Assembly: GCA_947561715.1 (NCBI GenBank) | Contig: OX387204.1 | Coordinates: 4,779,001-4,843,000 of the forward strand | DNA length: 64,000 nucleotides | Origin: Ascidia mentula | Taxonomy: Eukaryota; Chordata; Ascidiacea; Phlebobranchia; Ascidiidae | Reading direction: 5' to 3' | Part shown: positions 46,641-58,178 of the stretch, piece by piece | Numbering within the stretch: position 1 is the first letter of the stretch | Layout: each line of letters begins with the position of its first letter | Program-made: the position numbers and the translations under genes | Notes under the pieces: model-generated | The model's input: only the letters and a program-made list of their open reading frames with translations | What the model was told of the DNA's origin: nothing | Database searches by the model: none

Positions 46641-48025
46641 ATCGCAACAATAAACAACTTGGAGCATCAGACAGGAGGAGTCAAACTTTTTACCTTGTGA
46701 ATTCGCATGTTTAATAAAAGCATAAACTCCAAGTTGTCGGCATTATGGAATCCAGTATGTGACCCAAAATTGCAAAGACGTCCAAAATTAGATGATTTAA
46801 TTTCATTAGAAAACATCTCAGGATTGGACGAATGGGAAATCCATGCACACCCTAAATCTTTATGTGACCCCACAGTTTGCCCAGGACAATAAAAAAGGCC
46901 ACATTTTTGCATTCTTTAAGGTGAAGTACAAGTCGTGTCCCGCATATTCTCTAGGACCAAACATGTTTAACTGTGAAACTAACAACATATTTGATAGCAA
47001 CGACTGAATAGTTATGTGAGAATTCAGATATACCAGTAGAACCATATCACATCATTTAAACAATATTTTATACCAAAAACGCTTCGAGCTTTATCAGCTG
47101 GGCGCAAAGGAGTTTTGAAATCCCTTGTAAAGAAATACAGCCTTCTGTGGCCAGGTGGACATACAGTTGACTTTAACAAACTGAACATTACAAGCGCTAT
47201 TTTGTGCATTTTTGCAAAGCCGTCAATTTAATATCGATGACCAAAATATATCTCCTTTCGACCCTCCCTAGCTGCAGTGTTTACGATATTCTCTTGTTTC
47301 CCATATGTTTTACATTGGCACGAATTCAGGAAGGGTCGTAATATAACGCGCACTTTGTATGTTTTGTGTTTTCGGCTTCCTTTCGTGACCAAGGAAACTC
47401 TTATTGTTTTTGTAAGAGCATTTGTTTCATGTAAACTTCAGTACCGAAATCAAATGGAAAACTACATAGATACTGAACGCGAAGCCACACTGTAGCCCAT
47501 TTACAAAAATAGAGATGGATAAACTCACCAGTGATATGTGAATTTGCGGATTCAAAATTCCGCCCGGAGTTTTGAAAAAATGTGTCATGATACTCATTGT
47601 CGGAACTTTTTTATCCTCGAAAGCATACGAGTTCAAAACTGTGACTTCACAATTACAATGGATATCTAGATCTAAAATAAACTTAACTGAGCACTTACAT
47701 GTCCTAAACATCCAAACCATATGTTGTAAAACTCCAACATTCCTTGGTTTATACAGACCACGCAATAAGGGATTTAAAAATAATTTATTTCAATTTTCTG
47801 TCACCGCCTATCTAACTGACTAAAGAATTGCATTTCAATATCGGCCACTCTAAACTTGATTTACAAAATTGGTTTAAAATCTCATTTGTTATCTTGGACA
47901 TTAACTTTTGCAATAGAAACGTTCAAAATTAAACCACAAAAGTGTAAAGTTTTGTGTATTTTATTTGTCGATTCAAACGCACGTCCACAACATAATTGCA
48001 GTGTTGGTTTGTCAACTCCTGAAGT

Positions 48026-48486
48026 TTCTGTGAAATGGAATTTGTTAAATAATGGGAAAAATGCTTAAGCTGTATGACTGTAGTTTAGAAAAGTTTTTTC
48101 AAAATCTTACATTCTTCAAAATCCTCGTCCTCTTCTGGCATGAAGTCTTCGTCATCAACCGCTAAAAAGAACCATGATTTGCTAAACTTAAACATGTACA
48201 ATTGTGTTGAACAGAATTGAGCACAAAAATGTTGAGTTCATCAGTCTCAAAACCACCAACATATTCAGTTGTTTCACATCTCGTCGTTTTAGCATCGATA
48301 AACACTCGACCTTGTTTTAATCTCACCTTCATCACCCCTGCGAATCCAACGGTAACGACGGACCCAACGAAAGCGGCGATACTTTCGGATCCTCCTCCAA
48401 AATCGACGAGAGACTATCGACTCAGCGGAGTCAGAAGCAAGAAGGACGAGTCCAAGAAGAAGAGCGAGAAGCAGAAGTTTATTCAT
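48026..48486 (-). CDS. Secreted cationic W/R-rich host-defence peptide precursor, copy 2
   Basis: Coding exons 48486-48327 and 48161-48111, then a last exon supplying the stop near 48027. The predicted 70-aa precursor is identical to copy 1. All splice sites are kept. Its promoter has TATAAA at 48880-48875, a 5' UTR exon ending at 48816, TGACTCA at 48920-48926 and GATAAG at 48930-48935. If both copies exist in one haplotype, they would double the dose of one peptide. Confidence 0.8.
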
Positions 48487-48815
48487 CTGAAAGAAAGATT
48501 ACTGTCACGAAGAAAAGTAACGGCTCTTTTACCACTTTAGTTTTTATACAAGTAAATTATTGCCCTCTCATATATCTGAGTCAAAGAGTCATCTATGATT
48601 TTTCTGTGCTGAATTTACGGCTAAATAAAAAAAATTGGTTTGCAAATTTAATTGATTGTTGCTTATTGATTCGAAATTTCGAACCAAATTTTTTCAATCG
48701 CTTTAAACACTAAAACATTAAACCCCGATTAAAATTTTGTGCTGGCTACGCCACCACTCTACCCCATAATCTACAATCATAATCGGAGACTTGTTACATA
48801 CACAGTTGAGCTTAC

Positions 48816-48935
48816 CTTATATCCTTGCGTGTTCCACAAAGCAAATGATAATTCTCAATACGAATGCTCTCGGCTTTATAGAGAACCGACATCTGGTCTC
48901 TGAAATCGCGTTCTTCCCTTGACTCATTTCTTATC
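48816..48935 (-). promoter_or_regulatory. Promoter and 5' UTR exon of peptide copy 2
   Basis: Same elements as copy 1: TATA box, spliced 5' UTR exon, AP-1 and GATA words in the same order and spacing. Confidence 0.7.
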
Positions 48936-50641
48936 ATATTTTTCTCATACAGAAAACCTAAACAAAATTAAAGATCTAAATGCTTCCTCAGCAAAATCAG
49001 CCACTATTAAAAAAAAATGATATCGGGTGATGCGTCAGATGCATATGTCGTTAGTCGACACGATTTGAGGAAGTATCGGAGATGTGTTTTAGCCGCCTCT
49101 TGGTCTGATTATCTTCTGCTATTAAAATAAGCTTTCACGACCAGGAAATTAACGAGGTATGATGATTACAGTATGTAAACATAAGCGAAGTGCCAAACAG
49201 TTTACGGTCGAGCATAATAATTCAACAAAAAAATCATATTGGCAAGGTTTTCATGAATCGCAACAATAAACAACTTGGAGCATCAGACAGGAGGAGTCAA
49301 ACTTTTTACCTTGTGAATTCGCATGTTTAATAAAAGCATAAACTCCAAGTTGTCGGCATTATGGAATCCAGTATGTGACCCAAAATTGCAAAGACGTCCA
49401 AAATTAGATGATTTAATTTCATTAGAAAACATCTCAGGATTGGACGAATGGGAAATCCATGCACACCCTAAATCTTTATGTGACCCCACAGTTTGCCCAG
49501 GACAATAAAAAAGGCCACATTTTTGCATTCTTTAAGGTGAAGTACAAGTCGTGTCCCGCATATTCTCTAGGACCAAACATGTTTAACTGTGAAACTAACA
49601 ACATATTTGATAGCAACGACTGAATAGTTATGTGAGAATTCAGATATACCAGTAGAACCATATCACATCATTTAAACAATATTTTATACCAAAAACGCTT
49701 CGAGCTTTATCAGCTGGGCGCAAAGGAGTTTTGAAATCCCTTGTAAAGAAATACAGCCTTCTGTGGCCAGGTGGACATACAGTTGACTTTAACAAACTGA
49801 ACATTACAAGCGCTATTTTGTGCATTTTTGCAAAGCCGTCAATTTAATATCGATGACCAAAATATATCTCCTTTCGACCCTCCCTAGCTGCAGTGTTTAC
49901 GATATTCTCTTGTTTCCCATATGTTTTACATTGGCACGAATTCAGGAAGGGTCGTAATATAACGCGCACTTTGTATGTTTTGTGTTTTCGGCTTCCTTTC
50001 GTGACCAAGGAAACTCTTATTGTTTTTGTGGGAGCATTTGTTTCATGTAAACTTCAGTACCGAAATCAAATGGAAAACTACATAGATACTGAACGCGAAG
50101 CCACACTGTAGCCCATTTACAAAAATAGAGATGGATAAACTCACCAGTGATATGTGAATTTGCGGATTCAAAATTCCGCCCGGAGTTTTGAAAAAATGTG
50201 TCATGATACTCATTGTTGGAACTTTTTTATCCTCGAAAGCATACGAGTTCAAAACTGTGACTTCACAATTACAATGGATATCTAGATCTAAAATAAACTT
50301 AACTGAGCATTTACATGTCCTAAACATCCAAACCATATGTTGTAAAACTCCAACATTCCTTGGTTTATACAGACCACGCAATAAGGGATTTAAAAATAAT
50401 TTATTTCAATTTTCTGTCACCGCCTATCTAACTGACTAAAGAATTGCATTTCAATATCGGCCACTCTAAACTTGATTTACAAAATTGGTTTAAAATCTCA
50501 TTTGTTATCTTGGACATTAACTTTTGCAATAGAAACGTTCAAAATTAAACCACAAAAGTGTAAAGTTTTGTGTATTTTATTTGTCGATTCAAACGCACGT
50601 CCACAACATAATTGCAGTGTTGGTTTGTCAACTCCTGAAGT

Positions 50642-51105
50642 TTCTGTGAAATGGAATTTGTTAAATAATGGGAAAAATGCTTAAGCTGTATGACTGTAGT
50701 TTAGAAAAGTTTTTTCAAAATCTTACATTCTTCAAAATCCTCGTCCTCTTCTGGCATGAAGTCTTCGTCATCAACCGCTAAAAAGAACCATGATTTGCTA
50801 AACTTAAACATGTACAATTGTGTTGAACAGAATTGAGCACAAAAATGTTGAGTTTATCAGTCTCAAAACCACCAACATATTCAGTTGTTTCACATCTCGG
50901 CGTTATAGCATCTGCAAACACTCAACCTTGTTTTAATCTTACCTTCATCACCCCTGCGAACCCAAGAACGGTAACGACGGAACCAACGAATACGACGAAT
51001 CCGTCGGATCCTTCTCCAAAATCGACGAGAGACTATCGACTCAGCGGAGTCGGAAGCGAGGAGGACGAGTCCAACAAGAAGAGCGAGGAGCAGAAGTTTA
51101 TTCAT
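50642..51105 (-). CDS. Secreted cationic W/R-rich host-defence peptide precursor, copy 3
   Basis: Coding exons 51105-50943 and 50777-50727, then a stop-only exon near 50643. Precursor 71 aa. The signal peptide is almost unchanged and the acidic exon encodes the same VDDEDFMPEEDEDFEE, but the cationic core differs (SRRFWRRIRRIRRIRWFRRY): Lys/Tyr/Phe positions become Arg/Ile. Change concentrated in the mature part is usual for defence peptides. Its promoter keeps TATAAA (51500-51495) and the 5' UTR donor (exon end 51436), but the AP-1 and GATA words are altered. Confidence 0.78.
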
Positions 51106-51435
51106 CTGAAAGAAACATTACTGTCACGAAGAAAAGTAACGGCCCTTTTACCACTTTAGTTTTTATACAAGTAAATTATTGCCCCTCTCATATATCTGAG
51201 TTAAAGAGTCGTCTATGATTTTTTCTGTGCTGAATTTACGGCTAAATAAAAAAAAATGATTTGCAAATTTAATTGATTGATGTTTATTGATTCGAAATTT
51301 CGAACCAAATTTTTTCACTCGCTTTACACACTAACACATTTAACCCCGATCAAAATTTGTGCTGGCTACGCCACCACTCTACCCCATAATCTATAATTAT
51401 AATCAGAGACTTGTTACATACACAGTTGAGCTTAC

Positions 51436-51550
51436 CTTATATCCTTGCGTGTTCCACAAAGCAAATGATAATTCTCAATACGAATGCTCTCGGCTTTATA
51501 GAGAACCGACATCTGGTCTCTGAAATCGCGTTCTTCCCTTGACTTATTTC
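51436..51550 (-). promoter_or_regulatory. Promoter of peptide copy 3
   Basis: TATAAA at 51500-51495 and a 5' UTR donor after 51436 are retained. The words that are TGACTCA and cttatc in copies 1 and 2 read TGACTTA (51540-51546) and ctaatc here, suggesting a different response. Confidence 0.6.
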
Positions 51551-53449
51551 TAATCATATTTTACTTGTGCAGAAAACCCAAACAAAATTAAAGATCTAAA
51601 GGCTTCCTCAGAAAAATCAGCCACTTTAAAAAAAAAAGTATGTTATCGGGTGATGCGTCAGATGCATATGTGGTCAGTCGTCACGAACTGAGGAAGTATC
51701 GGAGATGTATTTTAGCCGCCTCATGGTCTGATTATCTTCCGCTATTAAAATAAGCTTTCACCACCAGGCGATTAATGAGATATGATGATTACAGTATGTA
51801 AACATAAGCGAAGTGCCAAATAGTTTACGGTCGAGCATAATAATTCAACAAAAAAATCATATTGGTAAAGTTTTCACAAATCGCAATAATAAACAACTTG
51901 GAGCCTCATACAGGAGGAGTCAAACTGTTTACCTTGTGTATTCGCATGTTTAATAGATCATAAACTCCAGGGTGTCGGCATTATGGAATCCAGTATGTGG
52001 CCCAAAACTGCAAAGACGTCCAAGATTAGATGACTTTTTTTTCGGAAAACATCCCAGGTTTGGACGAATTGGAAATCCATGCACAGTGACCCCAGTTCAC
52101 CCTGCACAATGTAAAAGGCCAAATTACTGCATTATTTAAGGTTTTAACGTTTCGATATTTATCCGTTGTGTGTGAAGGGGTTTCAAAATACTTGCAATGA
52201 CATCTAGCAAACTGTGGCGTAGCCATACAATTTAACATATTGTAATAAATAGCGTTTCGTTGTGCATTTTTGCAATGCCGTAAATTTACAACCAATTGCC
52301 AAAATATATCTCGGTGACACTTTTCGAAAAGTTAACAGTCAGTGGCGATGCCATCCCAAACTTTCCCCTTTCTAGCCTCCCTAGCTGCAGTGTTTACGAT
52401 ATTCTCCTTGATTCCCATATGTTTTACTTCGGCACAAATTCAGGAAGGGTCGTAATATAACGCGCACTGTATGTTTTGTGTTTTCGGCTTCCTTTCGTGA
52501 CCAAGAAAATGTTATTGTTTTTGTGGGAGCATTTGTCTTGTGCAAACTTCAGTGTAGGAACTGTGCTTTGCCACGAATATAAACGACTCGAAACTGTGAC
52601 GCCATAAATACGATGGATATTTCAATCTAAAAAATCTTGATTACCGATTGGCACTTTTGGAATTAAAAAAGTCCAAAGCCATATGTTGTGAAATTCAACA
52701 CTCCTTTGCATTGGTTCGCATCTGTCACGAACCGGTGACGTACTCATTCCTGACAAGATGTTGTAACGACGAACCCCGAAAAACGCTGAACCTTTTACAG
52801 GTTTTACAAATTGTGACTTCTTTTGTCGACGAATTCGAGAACGAAAAAGGTGATTTAGTTTTTTTACTGCAACAGCAGAAATGTCAGTTTGAAACAAAAT
52901 ACGCGAGGACTTTAAGTGAGCTTGCGACGCTTCCAACAATATTGAAAAGCATCACTAATGATGCGTCGCGGTGCACCATATAGGAATCGCTGCGTGACGC
53001 AGGCCACGCATGAACGTTATTACGATGAATTTTGTTACAATTTTTATTACCGACCTTCTAACGGAATAAAATAATAATGCATTTTATTTTCGACCATCCT
53101 GAACCTTGATTTACAAAAATTGTTTGGAAATACTTCTGTTATATTGGACGTTAACTTTCACAATCAAAAGTTAATTTAAACCACGCTAATGTAGAGTTAT
53201 GTGTATTTTATTTTTCGAATCAAACGAAAGCCCACAGAATAATTGCAGTTTTGCATTGTCGATCTGAAGTTTCAATGAGAGAAATTCGTGGATTAAAACA
53301 GTGCAAAACCGACACTTAGAGTTTCTAGTATTAGCATAGATGACCAAAATCGTCATTGGGCTGACGCGGACAAAGTTTATATTAAAAAAAAACGTTCACT
53401 AATAAAAACGGTTTTATAATATTCTTACATGCTTCAAAATCCACGTCGT

Positions 53450-54116
53450 CTGCAGGAATGAAGTCTTTCTCGTTGATGCATAAAACTCGTAATTATTATA
53501 TAACATATATTATGCATGAATACTTGGAATCATAGGTTATGTTAAAATATCATTGAGTGTAGCAACAGCTTTTTCAATTATAAATAGTTTTTAACAGCCT
53601 TGGGACAGCATATGTTGTGATTCGACACAAATTTAGAAAGTTCACAGGCTTTGCAGTCAAGGCATTGAATTTTTTTTGAGGGCCTGCGCAGTGGGGCGAT
53701 CCTGCCCTGTGCGAAAGCATAGTGTTACTTCTGCGTTGTCAAATTCAGAAAGATTCGAAACTACTAAATACTGTATTGTTTTGCATTTCCTTATCGGGTT
53801 TAACTGTTGTAGCGTTTTTGTCGATATTTAAGCATTAGCATTTGTAACCGAACCATAGCTGTGGTTAATACACATGTGTCAAAAACCTGGTATTAACAAT
53901 CTACAGACAAAAGTCACAGTTTAAAAATCCATAAACACTCCACAATAATTTAATCTAACCGTCATCGCCCCTGCGAACAATCCAACGACGCCACCAACGA
54001 CGATGAATCAAATGCCGGTTTTTCCAAATGTATCGACGAACGACTGTCGACTCAGCGGAGTCTGCAGCGAAAAGGACGAGTCCAAGAAAAAGAGCGATAA
54101 GCAGAAGTTTATTCAT
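53450..54116 (-). pseudogene. Degenerate cationic peptide precursor, copy 4
   Basis: The first coding exon (54116-53960) is open and keeps the family's phase: a signal peptide like MNKLLLIALFLGLVLFAADS, then a W/R-rich core (KNRHLIHRRWWRRWIVRR). A sequence like the acidic exon lies at about 53480-53428 (DFIPADDVDFE), but its acceptor region does not match the other copies. The promoter is cut off: similarity to the 5' UTR exon stops near 54260, and no TATA box is seen. The core differs from all other copies. Probably not expressed as a normal precursor. Confidence 0.6.
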
Positions 54117-54311
54117 CTGAACGAACGATTACTGTTATTATCATGCTTCTTGATTCGAAGTTTTGATCAAAATTTTGTGCTGGCTACGTCTTTGCACGAC
54201 GGCATAATCTATAATCACAGTCAGAGACTTGTTGCATACACAGTGGAGCTTACCTTATATCTTTTTTTAAACGCGATGTAATAACCCTATGTAATGAAAC
54301 AATCATAAGTA

Positions 54312-55110
54312 CGTAGGATACTTCCACCGCTGCTCGTCATGTTTTTGCAACACTTTAAACTACATCCAAGCGATAAAACATCGCTAGGTGACATTTCAAT
54401 TGTGAAATATTTTCTACGAGATCTTTATTTATTATATTTTTTAATTCGACACGAATCCAAGTAGAATTGTATCATAACGAACTCCTCTATTAGCACTCTT
54501 CTGTGATAATATAGCTGCTTTCTTTTGTTACTGACATGACATCGGCATATGCTTTGGATTGTTGGTCAATTATGAAAATTTACGCTGTAAACTTTATTGT
54601 CCGTGTGTATCCTAATTTCTACAAAAAACAAAAACAATCATTGACACTCGCAGTAACATAAATTAGAAAGGGAGACTTTTTTATGTGTTTTTGGTTCTTC
54701 CCTATGTGGTTAGTTTATTTTGTCCCTGTTGCCCCGTTGTGAAACTTGCAGGACGTAATCGAACATACCAGCTTTCTCAATCATATATCGTTTTCGTTAG
54801 TGCCGTGTGACAGCATATGTTGTGATTCATCACAAATTCCGGAAGATTGGGAGATTAAACGACAACGTTGTATGATCAGCTTCCCACAATGAAAACACGA
54901 AGAGGGCATTTTCCTCAATGCTGACAGCAACAAGCGCGATTAGCGTCCCTATCTATTTTCCAGGACTATTTTTTCTGAAATACAGATTCTACTCTCGTCA
55001 ATCACTGCGACTTCCGTACACCATCACTTGCGAGGAGCAGTTATTTTATTTCATTGCGCGCAATCGTGACCAATTTTATATTTTGATTGCTGAACTTTGG
55101 TTTCTGTCCC
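54312..55110. repeat. Approximately 800-bp block, direct copy at 57217-58020
   Basis: Begins gtaggatacttccaccgctg in both places and runs through tctattttccaggactattt to about gttttctgcccc-type sequence with few differences. It truncates copy 4's promoter at one site and lies upstream of copy 5 and downstream of copy 6 at the other. No gene recognised. Confidence 0.8.
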
Positions 55111-55123
55111 CATAGAATCTGAA

Positions 55124-55560
55124 AAGTCACGCGATTCAACCGACATTCCGTTATGTGACTGGCGAAAAATTTCGCAGTGCCTTCGCGGACGCGTCGTCTG
55201 TATTGGAGCCAATTTGAGACACAAATATTTTTGGAGGAACGCCTTACGATTGTACAAAGCTATGTGGACTTCGAAGTGTGCCTTCCTGCTTTTGACACTG
55301 CCATTTATGTAAATACAAAAATTGCTTGCAAGAAACGTATTGTCTTGTCTTGCACAAATATGACTACACAAACCTAAATGCATACAGTGAAAAACTAAAA
55401 TTTTCATGTTAAACTAGGAAGTGTATGGACAAGGGTTAAGAACGCAAAATTAAAGTTGTAAAGTTGACCTGCGCTGCTGCTAAATGCGAAATATAAATCA
55501 GCAAACCCTCGTGATGTGAAAACCAATTTTGCATTTGAGACCCGTGACGAAATATTTAAC
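55124..55560. pseudogene. TPR: Duplicated fragment of the TPR 3' end
   Basis: Matches 44672-45260: the last TPR intron (attcaaccgac, gtgactggc), the acceptor aatttcgcag, the first 20 or so bases of the last exon (cttcgcggacgcgtcgtc), then the 3' UTR (ccaatttgagacacaaatat, acgattgtacaaagctatgt). The rest of the last exon, including its stop, is missing here. The block continues into copy 5, so TPR tail and adjacent peptide gene were copied together. Confidence 0.85.
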
Positions 55561-55870
55561 TAGAGATATATTTTATTTTCCACGAAGCAACCCATAAACT
55601 GCAGAAAATTGAACGCAATGAACAGCTTTCGCTTAAAATAATCCGAAACGATTTTTTATGTGTTTTAAGAAATTCAACACCATTGTTGTAAAAATACAAC
55701 ATTCCTTCAGACCGGACAATTGCACCCCTATTAGACATTGCAAAATGCCTTTAGCTTATAAAACCTCGTTGTTTAAACCACTCAAATGTAGAGTTTTGTG
55801 TATTTTATTTGTCGATTCAAACGCACGCCCACAACATAATTGCAGTGTTGGTTCGTCAACTCCTGAAGTT

Positions 55871-56313
55871 TCTGTGACATGGAATTTGTTAAATAATGAG
55901 CAAAATGCTTAAACTGTATGACTGTAGTTTTGAAAAGTTTTTTCAACATCTTACATTCTTCAAAATCTTCGTCCTTGGGCATAAGGTCTTCATCATTAAT
56001 CGCTAAAAATCAGAATTGTTTGCTTTAAACATGTACAATTATGTTGCACAAAATTGAGCACAAAAGTGTTAAGTTTATCAGTCACAAAACCACCAACATA
56101 TTCAGTTGTTTCACATCTCGCAGCGTTTTAGCATCGATAAACACTCGACCTTGTTTTAATCTCACCTTCATCACCCTTGCGGCGAAGTTTCCAAAGAAGA
56201 CGACGAAAAAATCGGCCGCTTATCCAAAAGTATCGATTAGAGATCGACTCAGCGGAGTCAGAAGCGAGGAGGACGAGTCCAAGAAGAAGAGCGAGAAGCA
56301 GAAGTTTATTCAT
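55871..56313 (-). CDS. Secreted cationic host-defence peptide precursor, copy 5
   Basis: Coding exons 56313-56166 and 56002-55955, then a stop-only exon near 55871. Precursor 65 aa. The signal peptide is the same as copy 1. The core is shorter and less basic (SNRYFWISGRFFRRLLWKLR) with more aromatic and aliphatic residues, so an amphipathic helix is plausible. The acidic exon reads INDEDLMPKDEDFEE, one codon shorter. TATAAA at 56917-56912 and a 5' UTR donor after 56853 are kept. Its downstream flank carries the copied TPR tail. Confidence 0.78.
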
Positions 56314-56517
56314 CTGAAAGAAAGATTACTGTCACGAAGAAAAGTAACGGCCCTTTTATTAATGATATTTGTGCTCTTTCATCTAAAATTGAGAAGATAT
56401 TCAAACCACTGTAGTTTTTATACCAGTAAAATACTGCCCCTCCCATGCATCTGAGGTAAAGAGTCGTTTATGACTTTTTCATTAAATGCACAAAAACTAA
56501 ATTTAAAAAAAATGATG

Positions 56518-56712
56518 AGCAAAGTGGAGCCAATAATATGAATTGCGTAAACTTGCACCTAGTTTGGTGCCCAACGGATGACGGTGATTGTATAGTCACC
56601 GCAATGTGGAAGTCTTTGCTTGGCCGTTTGGTCAGCAAAGTCGTCTGACAGTCACATCAGCTGCACTGATGAGATCTTTTAGGACGAAACATCTGTCTGC
56701 AGCTTACACAAT
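56518..56712 (-). mobile_element. Inverted-orientation copy of the repeat at 59112-59475
   Basis: Contains cacctagtttggtgcccaac and atgacggtgattgta, the reverse complement of the core at 59250-59305, and ends atctgtctgcagctta like the other. It sits in the 5' UTR intron region of peptide copy 5. Non-coding; likely a small non-autonomous element. Confidence 0.65.
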
Positions 56713-56852
56713 AAACAAAAATATTTGCAAATTTTGAACCAAAAAGATTTAATCGCTTTAAACACTGAAACATTTGACCCCAATGAAAATTTGCGCCCCA
56801 ACCCATAATCTATAATCATAATCAGACTTGTTACATACATAGTTAAGCTTAC

Positions 56853-56917
56853 CTTATGACTTTGCGTGTTCAACAAAGCAAATGATAATTCTCAAAGTGA
56901 GTGCTCTCGACTTTATA
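56853..56917 (-). promoter_or_regulatory. Promoter and 5' UTR exon of peptide copy 5
   Basis: TATAAA at 56917-56912, and a 5' UTR exon ending at 56853 with a gtaagc donor. The AP-1 and GATA words of copies 1 and 2 are not recognisable. Confidence 0.6.
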
Positions 56918-57216
56918 GAAAATCTAACAACGTCCACAAAAAAATCATCCACTTTTTTAATACATACTGTTTTCGTGTAATGAGTTGAATGCATATGTCG
57001 CCAGTCGACACGAATTGAGGAAGTATCGGAGATGTGTTTTAGCCGCTTCATGGTTTGATAATTTTCCGCCATCAAAATAAGCTTTCATGACCAAGCGATA
57101 TCGATGATGATTACAGTATGTAAACATAAGTGAAGTGCCCAACAGTTTACGGTCGAGCATAATAATTCAACAAAAAATCATATTGGTAAGGCTTTCATAA
57201 AAGGAGGAGAAACTAT

Positions 57217-58020
57217 CGTAGGATACTTCCACCGCTGCTCGTCATGTTTTTGCCACACTTTAAACCACAGCCAAGCGATAAAACATCGCTAGGTGACATT
57301 TCAATTGTGAAATATTTTCTACGAGGTCTTTATTTATCATATTTTTTAATTCAAGTACGAATCCAAGCAGAATTGTATCATAACGAACTCCTCTATTCGC
57401 ACTCTTCTGTGATAATATAGCTGCTTTCTTTTGTTACTGACTTGACATCGGCATATGTTTTGGATTGTTAGTTAATTATGAAAATTTACGCTGTACTTTA
57501 ATGTCCGTGTGTAGTCTAATTTCTACACAAAAAAACAAAATCATGGGCACCCGCAGTAACATAAATTAGAAAGGGAGACTTTTTTATGTGTTTTTGGTTC
57601 TTCCCTATGTATGTGGTTAGTTGATTTTGTCCCTCTTGCCCCATTGTAAAACTGGCAGTAGGGCGTAATCTAATATACCAGCTTTCTCAATCATAAATCG
57701 TTTTCGTTAGTGCCGTGTGACAGCATATGTTGTGATTCGTCACAAATTCCGGAATATTGGGAGATTAAACGACAACGTTGTATGATCAGCTTCCCGCAAT
57801 GAAAACACGAAAAGGGCGTTTTCTCAATGCTGACAGCAACAAGCGCGATTAGCGTCCCTATCTATTTTCCAGGACTATTTTTTCTGAAATACAGATTCTA
57901 CTCTCGTCAATCACTGCGACTTCCGTACACCATCACTGAGGAGCAGTCATTTTATTTTATTGGGCGCAATTGTGACTAATTTTATATTTTGATTGTTTAA
58001 CTTTGGTTTCTGCCCCCAAA
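57217..58020. repeat. Second copy of the 800-bp block at 54312-55110
   Basis: Direct repeat with a few per cent differences and small indels (for example, an extra tatg near 57610). No coding content recognised. Confidence 0.8.
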
Positions 58021-58178
58021 GAATCTGCAAAAAAGCATAAATTATTTGGACGTGCAATGTTATGCATTATTATTAGCTTTAAAATCATACTGCATCAATA
58101 CAATTTACAAAACACGATAGCAGCTCCTCACTATAATCGTCCGGTAACAAACAAACTAAACTATGACTCACAAATTTC

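Larger units (their letters stand above)
45315..47935. repeat. Peptide-gene tandem unit 1 (period about 2616 bp)
   Basis: Contains cationic peptide copy 1, its 5' UTR exon and about 1.6 kb of upstream DNA. It is near-identical to unit 2 (47936-50551): reading across I noticed only about eight differences, for example an extra g near 45679, a poly-A length change near 46400, and aa/gg near 47424. The small open frames on both strands in the spacer recur only because the whole unit is repeated. Confidence 0.9.
47936..50551. repeat. Peptide-gene tandem unit 2
   Basis: Near-exact direct copy of unit 1, displaced by 2615-2616 bp. It carries peptide copy 2 and the same upstream region. Such high identity implies a very recent duplication, recent gene conversion, or haplotypes merged by assembly. 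Confidence 0.9.
50552..53400. repeat. Peptide-gene tandem unit 3 (diverged)
   Basis: Homologous to units 1 and 2 along most of its length but with many substitutions, a missing spacer segment around 52100-52300, and an inserted segment about 52715-53040 absent from the others. It is therefore older than the unit 1/2 duplication. Confidence 0.75.

Noticed and set aside
45572-51159. Plus-strand frames opposite the peptide genes (for example 48217-48540) and small repeated frames in the spacers
   Set aside because: They are antisense shadows of the cationic exon or recur only because the whole unit is duplicated; no splice context, signal peptide or family resemblance.
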